The position numbers and the translations under genes were made by a program. A DNA stretch of 64,000 nucleotides, taken from an uncultured Bacteroidales bacterium (GTDB lineage: Bacteria; Bacteroidota; Bacteroidia; Bacteroidales; UBA932). Below the pieces are notes generated by a model. It worked only from the letters and a program-made list of their open reading frames with translations, did not search any database and had not been told where the DNA came from. The stretch spans positions 310,001 to 374,000 of the forward strand of contig ONKO01000001.1 of NCBI GenBank assembly GCA_900318445.1, in the 5' to 3' direction. Positions 1 to 7,040 of the stretch are shown piece by piece (the stretch's first letter is position 1; each line of letters starts with the position of its first letter).

Positions 1-1079
1 TTGCCGGGGTTGAGGAGGCCCACTCCGGTGTCGGTGCCCAGGGACCAGTTGTTGTGCTTGCCGCTTCCGTTGATGCCCTCGAAGGGCTTTTCGTGGAAGA
101 GCACTACAAAGCCATGCTTGCGGGCGATGCGGGTCATGGCGTTCATGATCATCTGGTTGTGGTCGTTGGCCAGGTTGGCTTCTTCGTATACGGGGGCCAT
201 CTCAAACTGGTTGGGGGCTACCTCGTTGTGGCGGGTCTTGAGCGGAATGCCCAGTTTGTAGCCGGCGGTTTCCACGTCTTTCATGAAGGCGGTGACGCGG
301 GAAGGGATGGCGCCGAAGTAGTGGTCGCTCAGCTGCTGATTCTTGGAGGAGGAGTGGCCCATGAGGGTGCGGCCGGTGAGCATGAGGTCCGGGCGGGCGG
401 CGAAGAGGTCTTCGTCTACCAGGAAGTATTCCTGTTCCCAGCCCAGGAAGGAGTACACGCGCTTCACTTTGGGATCGAAGAGCTGGCACACGGGAACGGC
501 TGCGTCGTTTACGGCCTTGAGGGCCTTCTTGAGAGGGGTCTTATAGTCCAGTGCTTCTCCGGTGTAGGAGATGAAGACGGAGGGGATGCACAGGGTGTCG
601 TCCTGGATGAATACGGGGGAGGAGGGGTCCCAGGCGGTGTAGCCGCGGGCTTCGAAGGTGGCGCGGATACCGCCGTTGGGGAAGGAGGAGGCGTCGGGCT
701 CCTGCTGAACCAGGGATTTTCCGTCGAACTGTTCAATCACGCTGCCTTCGCCGTCGGGGTTCATGAAGGAGTCGTGTTTTTCTGCCGTGCCCTCGGTGAG
801 GGGCTGGAACCAGTGGGTGACATGGGTGGCGCCGTGCTCCAGGGCCCAGACCTTCATGCCTTCGGCTACTTTGTCGGCGGTGGCGGCGTCCAAGGGTACA
901 CCTTCATCGATGCAACGGGTGAGCTGGGCATAGGTTTTACTGTCCAGATACTTGCGCATGTTGCTGCGTCCGAAGACGAGAGAACCAAAATAATCGGAAG
1001 GTTTACCAGCAGGAGTTTCTGTGACGACAGCCTTCTTTTTGAAGGCTTCCTGCACGACGTCGAATCTGAGATTTCCCAT
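1..1079 (-). CDS. glnN: Glutamine synthetase type III, N-terminal part (cut by window edge)
   Basis: ATP-dependent amidation of glutamate to glutamine in the cytoplasm. Reading the minus strand from the ATG at 1079 gives 359 codons that begin MGNLRFDVVQEAF and run off the left edge without a stop. Type III hallmarks are visible: TGRTLMGHSS, the stretch NEVAPNQFEMAPVYEEANLA starting at residue 285, and GINGSGKHNNWSLGT near residue 345. Type III enzymes are about 700-730 residues, so roughly half is present. They are typical of Bacteroidota. A good promoter lies 24 bp upstream of the start. The catalytic C-terminal half cannot be judged here. Confidence 0.93.
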   Translation of the reverse strand, partial: MGNLRFDVVQEAFKKKAVVTETPAGKPSDYFGSLVFGRSNMRKYLDSKTYAQLTRCIDEGVPLDAATADKVAEGMKVWALEHGATHVTHWFQPLTEGTAEKHDSFMNPDGEGSVIEQFDGKSLVQQEPDASSFPNGGIRATFEARGYTAWDPSSPVFIQDDTLCIPSVFISYTGEALDYKTPLKKALKAVNDAAVPVCQLFDPKVKRVYSFLGWEQEYFLVDEDLFAARPDLMLTGRTLMGHSSSKNQQLSDHYFGAIPSRVTAFMKDVETAGYKLGIPLKTRHNEVAPNQFEMAPVYEEANLANDHNQMIMNAMTRIARKHGFVVLFHEKPFEGINGSGKHNNWSLGTDTGVGLLNPG

Positions 1080-1103
1080 ATGATTTGTAATCAATACGGG
1101 ATA

Positions 1104-1135
1104 CAAAGATGGCGCATTTTCGCGGGATATGCAAA
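1104..1135 (-). promoter_or_regulatory. Promoter of glnN
   Basis: Reading the minus strand there is TTTG (1132-1135), a 20-bp spacer and CATCTTTG (1104-1111), close to the Bacteroidota pattern -33 TTTG / -7 TAnnTTTG. It lies 24 bp from the glnN start codon. Confidence 0.6.
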
Positions 1136-1166
1136 TTTTTTAATATGTCTTTGTTTACTTTTGACA

Positions 1167-1180
1167 GGGGCGTTTGCCCC
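1167..1180 (-). terminator. Small hairpin after the DUF456 gene
   Basis: GGGGC-GTTT-GCCCC directly follows the stop codon of the DUF456 gene. There is no real U tract, so it is a weak terminator candidate. Confidence 0.3.
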
Positions 1181-1675
1181 CTAAAAAGCATAGACAATAA
1201 TATAGAACAGCATCACGCCCGCACAGGTGAGTTTGAGCCCCGTTCCAAAGATGAATCCCAAGAACGCCCCGAAGGCCGACTTGAGCGAAGTGGCCGTGTC
1301 CTTCCCACCCATGAGGAGTTCTGCCAGGAAGGCGCCGGCAAGCGAGCCCAGAATCATGCCCACGGGGGGATAGATAAGTCCTACGAAGAGGCCGCCGATA
1401 GCGCCCCAGCTTCCGTATTTGCTCCCCCCCGTGAGTTTGGTGAAATAGGCCGGCACCACGTAGTCCAGCAGGCTCACCACCAGCACAATCCCCAGCCATA
1501 TCAGCAGAAGGGATGTGCTCATGGGCTCTCCGGCACTGTTGGCCCCGCTGCCCCAGATATACAGGATGGCCAGCCCCACCCAACTGAGCGGCGGCCCCGG
1601 CAGTGCAGGCGCCACCGACCCGATGATGCCCACAACGCCCAGCACAATGGCGATAATGGCAATGAACGTTTCCAT
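1181..1675 (-). CDS. DUF456 family small integral membrane protein
   Basis: 164 residues, almost entirely hydrophobic, with Gly/Ala-rich membrane segments: METFIAIIAIVLGVVGIIGS at the start, then about residues 55-75, 85-115 and 140-164. Family features are the PALPGPPLSWVG stretch after the first segment and the repeated GxxxG motifs (GAIGGLFVGLIYPPVGMILG). DUF456 proteins are widespread inner-membrane proteins of unknown function. It sits 90 bp downstream of the pepP stop on the same strand, with two copies of a repeated AACCTGCGCC motif in the gap, and could be read through from pepP. I assign no function. Confidence 0.8.
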   Translation of the reverse strand: METFIAIIAIVLGVVGIIGSVAPALPGPPLSWVGLAILYIWGSGANSAGEPMSTSLLLIWLGIVLVVSLLDYVVPAYFTKLTGGSKYGSWGAIGGLFVGLIYPPVGMILGSLAGAFLAELLMGGKDTATSLKSAFGAFLGFIFGTGLKLTCAGVMLFYIIVYAF

Positions 1676-1723
1676 ACGCTTTCTGTTTATGCCGTAAATA
1701 TAGCCAATTTCTGGTGATTATCC

Positions 1724-1756
1724 GAACCTGCGCCATCCATTGCTGAACCTGCGCCA
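1724..1756. repeat. Two GAACCTGCGCCA motifs, 21 bp apart
   Basis: GAACCTGCGCCA occurs at 1724-1735 and 1745-1756. The same motif with the same 21-bp period recurs at 3462/3483 and 17631/17652/17673, always between genes. Confidence 0.75.
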
Positions 1757-1765
1757 GAAGAGAAC

Positions 1766-3163
1766 CTACTTCTGCATGGAAGCCTCTACGTCGTCGGGGC
1801 TGGCGGGGAGGCGGCGGGAGCCCAGGCGGCGGGCGCCATCGGCCGTAATGAGAACGTCGTCCTCGATGCGGATGCCGCCAAAGTCGTAGTAGCTCTCCAG
1901 TTTGGCGTAGTTCACGAAGTCGTAGCCCAGGCCTTCTTTCTTGAACTTTTCGATGAGGGCGGGGATGAAGTAGATGCCAGGTTCGTCGGTGATGACGTGG
2001 CCGGGGACCAGGCGGCGGGCCATTCGGAGGGAGCCGAGGCCCAGCTGCTTGGCGCGGGTCTGGTCAGGGTCGTAGCCCACCTTGTTTTCTCCCAGGTCTT
2101 CCATATCGTGCACATCCAGGCCCATGTTGTGACCCAGGCCATGCGGCTGGAACAGACCGGCGATGCCCTTGGCTACCATCTCGTCCAGGTCTCCGTGGAC
2201 CAGGTCCAGGGCACTGAGGCCTTCCAGCATCTTGCGGGCCGTGGCCAGATGCACGTCCCGGTAGGTGATGCCGGGTTTGGCCAGGGAGAAGGCGAGTTCG
2301 TTGCAGTCGTAGACAATCTGGTAAATCTCACGCTGCTTGGTGGTATACTTGCCGCTGGTAGGGTAAGTACGGGTAAAGTCACTGGCATAGTGCTCATTAC
2401 TCTCAACACCGGCGTCAATTACCATGAGCTTTCCAGGTTCAATAACGGCCGCATGACCGTGATTGTGCAGGGTCTCACCGTGCTGGGTGAGGATGGTGGG
2501 GAAAGAAACGCCCCAGCCCTTGGCCAGGGCAACGGCCTCCATCTTACCCACGATGTCCTGCTCCACAATGCCAAGCTTGATGGCATCACGGGCGGCCGAA
2601 TGCATCTCGTAACCCAGGTCACATGCAAAGTCGATAGCCGCAATCTCCTCCGGTTGCTTGACAAGACGCATGGAGATGATGGCTTCGGTGAGGGGAGCCG
2701 ATGCACCATCGGCCACATTCTCCTTGCCCGTGAGCTGCATCAGGCGCAGCGTGTTGAAGTATCGCGAAGGGTTGATGTAATGGATGGGGCGGCCGATGTT
2801 CTGGGCAGCGTGAACGTCCGTATCCAGCATGGAATAGGGCTGCGTAAGGCCGATGCCCACAGACTCCGCCTTGGAACGGACACTGGGCTGAGGGCCCATC
2901 CAGATGATATCGTCAATGTCTACGTCGTTGGCGTAGAGGGTCTCCGCGCCCGACTCGATGTCCAGGACAGCCGCCATGAGGGGCTCATCCAGGCCTATAT
3001 AATACAGCCAGGTACTGTCCTGACGCCATTTATAGCAATTGTCCTTGTACTGAGCCGGTGCCTCGGCATTGCCGATAAGGAGGATGATACCTTTTTCTCC
3101 GGCCGCGCGCATCTTGGCCAGAAGGGCCGCGCGACGTGCTACATATACTTCTTTCGTAAACAT
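1766..3163 (-). CDS. pepP: Xaa-Pro aminopeptidase (aminopeptidase P, M24B)
   Basis: Cytoplasmic metallopeptidase that removes N-terminal residues preceding proline. 465 residues: an N-terminal AMP_N domain (about 1-150, with QDSTWLYYIGLDEP) and a pita-bread M24 domain (about 170-450). The dinuclear metal ligands are recognisable: Asp in VIDAGVE (residue 250), Asp in ASDFTRT (262), His in GLGHNMGLDVHD, Glu in TDEPGIY and Glu in GIRIEDDV. Length and motif set match the family. The start at 3163 follows a good promoter at 3186-3217 and gives the expected N-terminus MFTKEVYVARR. It is transcribed divergently from ahcY. Confidence 0.93.
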   Translation of the reverse strand: MFTKEVYVARRAALLAKMRAAGEKGIILLIGNAEAPAQYKDNCYKWRQDSTWLYYIGLDEPLMAAVLDIESGAETLYANDVDIDDIIWMGPQPSVRSKAESVGIGLTQPYSMLDTDVHAAQNIGRPIHYINPSRYFNTLRLMQLTGKENVADGASAPLTEAIISMRLVKQPEEIAAIDFACDLGYEMHSAARDAIKLGIVEQDIVGKMEAVALAKGWGVSFPTILTQHGETLHNHGHAAVIEPGKLMVIDAGVESNEHYASDFTRTYPTSGKYTTKQREIYQIVYDCNELAFSLAKPGITYRDVHLATARKMLEGLSALDLVHGDLDEMVAKGIAGLFQPHGLGHNMGLDVHDMEDLGENKVGYDPDQTRAKQLGLGSLRMARRLVPGHVITDEPGIYFIPALIEKFKKEGLGYDFVNYAKLESYYDFGGIRIEDDVLITADGARRLGSRRLPASPDDVEASMQK

Positions 3164-3185
3164 GGTTTTCTCGTTTATATCCCTT

Positions 3186-3217
3186 CAAAGTTAGCAAAAA
3201 TTTGTGGCTTTAGCAAT
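3186..3217 (-). promoter_or_regulatory. Promoter of pepP
   Basis: On the minus strand: ATTG (3214-3217), 20-bp spacer, TAACTTTG (3186-3193), a perfect -7 box. The start codon is 22 bp further. Confidence 0.65.
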
Positions 3218-3357
3218 GGTAGCAAACAGATGGGGCAGGTTTCGGGGCATAGTTGGCGCAGGTTCCCAGGGTGTGCGGTGCAGGTTCTCAGGGTGGATGC
3301 CCCGGAACTTGCGCCAAACGGCCTAATACCGGCCTTGCTGTTTCCATAAATAGAACG

Positions 3358-3443
3358 TATAACGCGTTTTTCCCGCAAAAGTGCGTTATAGCTCAGCATT
3401 CGGACCAACCTATAACGCGTTTTTGGGCCTTTTTCGCGTTATA
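3358..3443. repeat. Two tandem hairpins with identical TATAACGC stems
   Basis: TATAACGC (3358-3365) pairs with GCGTTATA (3383-3390). The same pair recurs at 3411-3418 and 3436-3443, there extendable to 9 bp. Loops are 15-17 nt and partly T-rich. The sequence shows this directly. The function is unknown: perhaps a REP-like element or paired operators. Confidence 0.7.
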
Positions 3444-3461
3444 CGTCTGGCGCCATATCGA

Positions 3462-3493
3462 AACCTGCGCCAAAAGCCCCGGAACCTGCGCCG
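3462..3493. repeat. Two AACCTGCGCC motifs, 21 bp apart
   Basis: AACCTGCGCC at 3462 and 3483, same motif and phase as at 1724 and 17631. They lie 40-80 bp before the ahcY start. Confidence 0.7.
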
Positions 3494-3532
3494 TAACCCT
3501 CACGGGCAATAGGAAAACCGCAAGGATTTTCG

Positions 3533-3540
3533 TATCTTTG
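3533..3540 (+). promoter_or_regulatory. -7 box of ahcY, 7 nt before the ATG
   Basis: TATCTTTG followed by seven bases and then ATG at 3548. With the usual distance from this box to +1, the transcript would start at or next to the A of ATG. No clear -33 TTTG is seen. Confidence 0.6.
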
Positions 3541-3547
3541 CGGCCCT

Positions 3548-4786
3548 ATGGTAAGTCACATCAAAGATATCAGTCTGTGGGAGAGCGGTGAACTCAAGCT
3601 CAGTTGGGTCCGCAGCCACATGCCCCTGCTCGATGGAATCGAGAAAGATTTTCTCAAAGAACAGCCTTTCAAGGGCCTTAAAGTGGCCCTGAGCGTGCAT
3701 CTGGAGGCCAAGACAGCTCATTTGTGCGAGGTGCTGGCTGCCGGCGGTGCCGACATGTACATCACCGGATCCAATCCGCTGAGCACGCAGGACGACGTCG
3801 CCGCCGCCCTGGTGCACGAGGGCCTTAACGTGTTCGCCATCCATGGCTGCACGGAGCAGGAGTATTTTGACGATATTCGCAAAGTACTGGAAGTGGGCCC
3901 CAATATCATCATCGACGATGGCGGAGACCTGGTGACTACCATCCACAAGGAATTTCCGGAACTCATCCCGAACGTGATCGGTGGCTGCGAGGAAACCACC
4001 ACCGGCATTCTCAGGCTCAAGGCCATGGATGCCGCCGGGGAGCTCAAGTTCCCCATGATGCTGGTAAACGACGCCGACTGCAAGCACCTTTTCGACAACC
4101 GCTACGGCACGGGCCAGAGCGTATGGGACGGTATCAACCGCACCACCAACCTCATCGTGGCCGGCAAGAGCGTAGTGGTAGCCGGATACGGCTGGTGCGG
4201 CAAGGGTGTTGCCATGCGCGCCAAGGGCCTGGGCGCCGAGGTCATCGTAACCGAGATCAATCCCATTCGCGCCATGGAGGCCGTGATGGACGGCTTCAAG
4301 GTGATGCCCATGCTGGAAGCCGCCCCCCTCGGAGACTTCTTCATCACCGTTACGGGTTGTGCCGATGTCATCGGCCCGGACGCTTTCCTGCGCATGAAGG
4401 ACGGCGCCATCTGCTGCAACGCCGGGCACTTCGACGTAGAGGTGGCCGTCGCGAAGCTCAAGGCCATGGCGGTTTCCCATCGGCCTGCCAGAAATAACAT
4501 CGAAGCCTATACCCTGGAAAACGGCCGCACCATCTATATCATCGCCGAAGGCCGATTGGTGAACCTCGCCGCCGGAGACGGACATCCCGCCGAGATCATG
4601 GACATGTCCTTCGCCATCCAGGCCCTGAGTGCCCGCTACCTGGCCCAGAACCGCGGCAAGCTGGAAACCATGCTCAACAACGTTCCGGCCGTCATTGACT
4701 GGGAGGTATCCCTCCGTAAGCTCAAGGACTGGAACATCCATATCGATACGCTAACCCCCGAACAACAAAAATACATTTTTGGCTAA
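3548..4786 (+). CDS. ahcY: S-adenosylhomocysteinase, short archaeal/Thermotoga-like form
   Basis: Cytoplasmic NAD-dependent hydrolysis of S-adenosylhomocysteine to adenosine and homocysteine, relieving product inhibition of methyltransferases. 412 residues. Substrate-domain motifs include ITGSNPLSTQDDVAAAL, IGGCEETTTG (residues 144-152) and NDADCKHLFDNRYGTGQS. The NAD-binding Rossmann motif VVAGYGWCGKG is at 210-220. The C-terminus ends TLTPEQQKYIFG rather than the KPxxYRY tail of the common bacterial and eukaryotic enzymes, which is the pattern I know from archaeal and Thermotoga enzymes. nhaA follows immediately, so the two are probably co-transcribed. Confidence 0.93.
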   Translation: MVSHIKDISLWESGELKLSWVRSHMPLLDGIEKDFLKEQPFKGLKVALSVHLEAKTAHLCEVLAAGGADMYITGSNPLSTQDDVAAALVHEGLNVFAIHGCTEQEYFDDIRKVLEVGPNIIIDDGGDLVTTIHKEFPELIPNVIGGCEETTTGILRLKAMDAAGELKFPMMLVNDADCKHLFDNRYGTGQSVWDGINRTTNLIVAGKSVVVAGYGWCGKGVAMRAKGLGAEVIVTEINPIRAMEAVMDGFKVMPMLEAAPLGDFFITVTGCADVIGPDAFLRMKDGAICCNAGHFDVEVAVAKLKAMAVSHRPARNNIEAYTLENGRTIYIIAEGRLVNLAAGDGHPAEIMDMSFAIQALSARYLAQNRGKLETMLNNVPAVIDWEVSLRKLKDWNIHIDTLTPEQQKYIFG

Positions 4787-4790
4787 TAAG

Positions 4791-6209
4791 ATGGCACTTA
4801 TTCCCATTTACTGGTGGAACAAAGAAGTCCGCAACTTTAAGATTTCCCAGGACAGTTTCCGCAAACAACCCTGGGCCAATGGCGTAATCCTGCTGGCCTG
4901 CGTGGCCGTGGCTATGCTGCTGGCCAACCTCCCCTTCACCAAGCACCTGTACCACAATTTTCTGCACACGGAACTCACCGTCCACGTGGCCTCGCCCGAC
5001 GGCGTCATCGACTGGTTCTTCCCGCACGGAATGACCATGGAGAAGTTTATCAACGACATTCTCATGGTCGTTTTCTTCTTTACTGTGGGCCTGGAAATCA
5101 AGCGTGAAGTGGTGTGCGGAGAACTTTCTTCCTTCAAGAAAGCCATCCTTCCGGTCATTGCCGCCTTTGGTGGCGTTGTCATGCCGGCCCTTATCTTTAC
5201 CATCGTCAACCATGGTACGCTCGCTTCTTCCGGATGGGGCATCCCTACCGCTACGGACATTGCCTTTGCGGTGGGCATCCTTTCCATCCTGGGAGACCGG
5301 GTTCCCGTTTCCCTGAAAGTGTTCCTTACGGCCCTTGCCATTGCCGATGACCTCATCGCCATCCTGGTGGTCGCCCTCTTCTACGGCGGTACCATCAACC
5401 TCACCCTCCTGGGTGTTGCCGTGGTGGTCGTCCTGTTCGTGGCTCTCATGAAGCGCCTCGGAGAGAAGCGGCTGGGCTTCTACTTCGTTCCGGCCATCAT
5501 CGTGTGGTTCCTGTTCTACTACAGCGGTATCCACGCTACCATGACGGGTGTGGTCATGGCCATGCTCATCCCCATGGAGGCCCGCTACAACCAGGCCAAA
5601 TGGCATCGCAGACACAAGATCCTCTTCGAGGGTCTCCAGGAGGCCGAGGCTCTCCATACCGGTGAGGACTTCCCCAACGGTCCCGAGCGCCACTTCCTGC
5701 GCCGCATCTCCAGCCTCTCGTACAAGGCCATTCCGCCGTCCTACCGTCTGGAACATCGGCTCAATCCCATCGTGAACTTTGCCATCATGCCCATCTTCGC
5801 CCTGGCCAACGCCGGCGTAGAGATTACAGACCCCTCCTACTTCAACGTGTTCAAGGCCATTGACCCTGTCACGGGCAGCGTGGGACTGGGTGTTTTCCTG
5901 GGCCTGCTCCTGGGTAAGCCCTTGGGCATTACCGCCGCATCCTGGCTGGCCATCCGTTTCAAGGTGGGCGCCATGCCTTCCAAGGCCAGCTGGCCCATGC
6001 TCTTCGCCGTGGCTTGCCTGGGCGGTATCGGCTTCACCATGAGTATTTTTGTGGATACGCTCTCCTTCGCCGGCCCCGACATCGCACCCGAGGTAACCCA
6101 GCACCTGAGAGACGCCGGCAAGATTGCCGTACTCATGGGCTCCCTCAGCGCCGGCATTCTGGGATCTATCCTCATCAGTTTCGTTGCAAAGATTGAAAAG
6201 AAAAAATAA
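4791..6209 (+). CDS. nhaA: Na+/H+ antiporter NhaA
   Basis: Inner-membrane sodium/proton exchanger for sodium and pH homeostasis. 472 residues from the ATG at 4791; a TTG at 4779 inside the ahcY end is an alternative start. About eleven or twelve hydrophobic segments. The transport aspartates are in place: Asp156 in PTATDIAFAVG and Asp186-Asp187 in AIADDLIA, matching E. coli Asp133, Asp163 and Asp164 in both context and spacing. Also typical are FFFTVGLEIKRE and ALANAGV. A hydrophilic loop around residues 265-320 (RHKILFEGLQEAEALHTGED) separates the two halves, as in other Bacteroidota homologues. It has no promoter of its own and follows ahcY by 4 bp. Confidence 0.93.
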   Translation: MALIPIYWWNKEVRNFKISQDSFRKQPWANGVILLACVAVAMLLANLPFTKHLYHNFLHTELTVHVASPDGVIDWFFPHGMTMEKFINDILMVVFFFTVGLEIKREVVCGELSSFKKAILPVIAAFGGVVMPALIFTIVNHGTLASSGWGIPTATDIAFAVGILSILGDRVPVSLKVFLTALAIADDLIAILVVALFYGGTINLTLLGVAVVVVLFVALMKRLGEKRLGFYFVPAIIVWFLFYYSGIHATMTGVVMAMLIPMEARYNQAKWHRRHKILFEGLQEAEALHTGEDFPNGPERHFLRRISSLSYKAIPPSYRLEHRLNPIVNFAIMPIFALANAGVEITDPSYFNVFKAIDPVTGSVGLGVFLGLLLGKPLGITAASWLAIRFKVGAMPSKASWPMLFAVACLGGIGFTMSIFVDTLSFAGPDIAPEVTQHLRDAGKIAVLMGSLSAGILGSILISFVAKIEKKK

Positions 6210-6210
6210 T

Positions 6211-6957
6211 ATGGAACTGTTAAAAGACAAGGTGGCCCTCATTACCGGTGCCGCCAGGGGTATTGGCAAAGCCATTGCCCTCAAATATGCCTCCGAAGGC
6301 GCCAACATCGCTTTCACCGACCTCGTTATCAACGAAGCCGCTGAGGAAACGGTCAAGGAACTGGAAGCCTTCGGCGTAACCGTGAAGGCCTATGCCTCCA
6401 ACGCCGCCGAGTTCGAAGCTACCCAGACCGTCGTGGACCAGGTTGTGAAGGACTTCGGCCGCATCGATATCCTCGTGAACAATGCCGGTATCACCAAGGA
6501 CGGCCTTGTGATGCGCATGAGCGAGCAGCAGTGGGACGCCGTCATTGCCGTGAACATGAAATCGGCCTTCAACTTCTTGCACGCCGTGGTGCCTGTGATG
6601 GCCCGTCAGCGCAGCGGAAGCATCATCAACATGGCTTCCATCGCCGGCCAGACCGGTAATCCCGGCCAGGTGAACTACTCTGCTTCCAAGGCCGGCCTCA
6701 TTGCCATGGCCAAGTCTGTGGCCAAAGAGATGGGCTCCCGCGGCATTCGTGCCAACGCCATCGCTCCCGGCTATGTCATCTCCGAGATGACCGAGGCCCT
6801 GCCCCAGAGCGTCCGTGACGAGTTTGTGAAGATGATTCCCCTGGGCCGTGGCGCCTCTGTAGACGAGATTGCCTCCGTGGCCCTCTTCCTGGCCTCCGAC
6901 CTCGCCAGCTATGTCACCGGCCAGGTCATCGCCGTGAACGGCGGTATGTACTGCTAA
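6211..6957 (+). CDS. fabG: 3-oxoacyl-[acyl-carrier-protein] reductase
   Basis: NADPH-dependent reduction of 3-oxoacyl-ACP in fatty acid elongation, cytoplasmic. 248 residues, the normal length for this short-chain dehydrogenase. It has the cofactor motif TGAARGIGKA near the N-terminus, the NNAG motif (VNNAGITKDGL), and the catalytic residues Ser143, Tyr156 and Lys160 (YSASK). The C-terminus VTGQVIAVNGGMYC is typical of FabG. It begins 1 bp after the nhaA stop, so it is read in the ahcY-nhaA-fabG unit, and a strong hairpin follows at 6980. Confidence 0.92.
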   Translation: MELLKDKVALITGAARGIGKAIALKYASEGANIAFTDLVINEAAEETVKELEAFGVTVKAYASNAAEFEATQTVVDQVVKDFGRIDILVNNAGITKDGLVMRMSEQQWDAVIAVNMKSAFNFLHAVVPVMARQRSGSIINMASIAGQTGNPGQVNYSASKAGLIAMAKSVAKEMGSRGIRANAIAPGYVISEMTEALPQSVRDEFVKMIPLGRGASVDEIASVALFLASDLASYVTGQVIAVNGGMYC

Positions 6958-6979
6958 TCGCTGAGTGTCAGCGTTTTAT

Positions 6980-7017
6980 GAATTGTCGGGTGCACCGCGC
7001 GGTGCACCCGACAATTC
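6980..7017. terminator. Perfect 19-bp-stem palindrome between convergent genes
   Basis: A perfect palindrome (arms 6980-6998 and 6999-7017, no unpaired loop) lies between fabG and the convergent P-type ATPase gene. It has no U tract on either strand but is placed as a bidirectional terminator. A second short palindrome, TAGCTATGAGCTAGCTA, follows. Confidence 0.65.
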
Positions 7018-7040
7018 GTATCTAGCTATGAGCTAGCTAT

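Larger units (their letters stand above)
3164..3547. other. 384-bp divergent intergenic region rich in short repeats
   Basis: No credible gene. It contains, from left to right, the pepP promoter; minus-strand copies of the AACCTGCGCC motif at about 22-bp spacing (3220-3320), two of which face each other as TTGGCGCAGGTTCC (3253-3266) and GGAACTTGCGCCAA (3304-3317); twin hairpins with the same stem (3358-3443); two more plus-strand AACCTGCGCC motifs 21 bp apart (3462, 3483); and the ahcY -7 box. Confidence 0.7.

Noticed and set aside
1..1184. Plus-strand open frame covering the left edge (376 codons)
   Set aside because: Antisense of a clear type III glutamine synthetase read on the minus strand.
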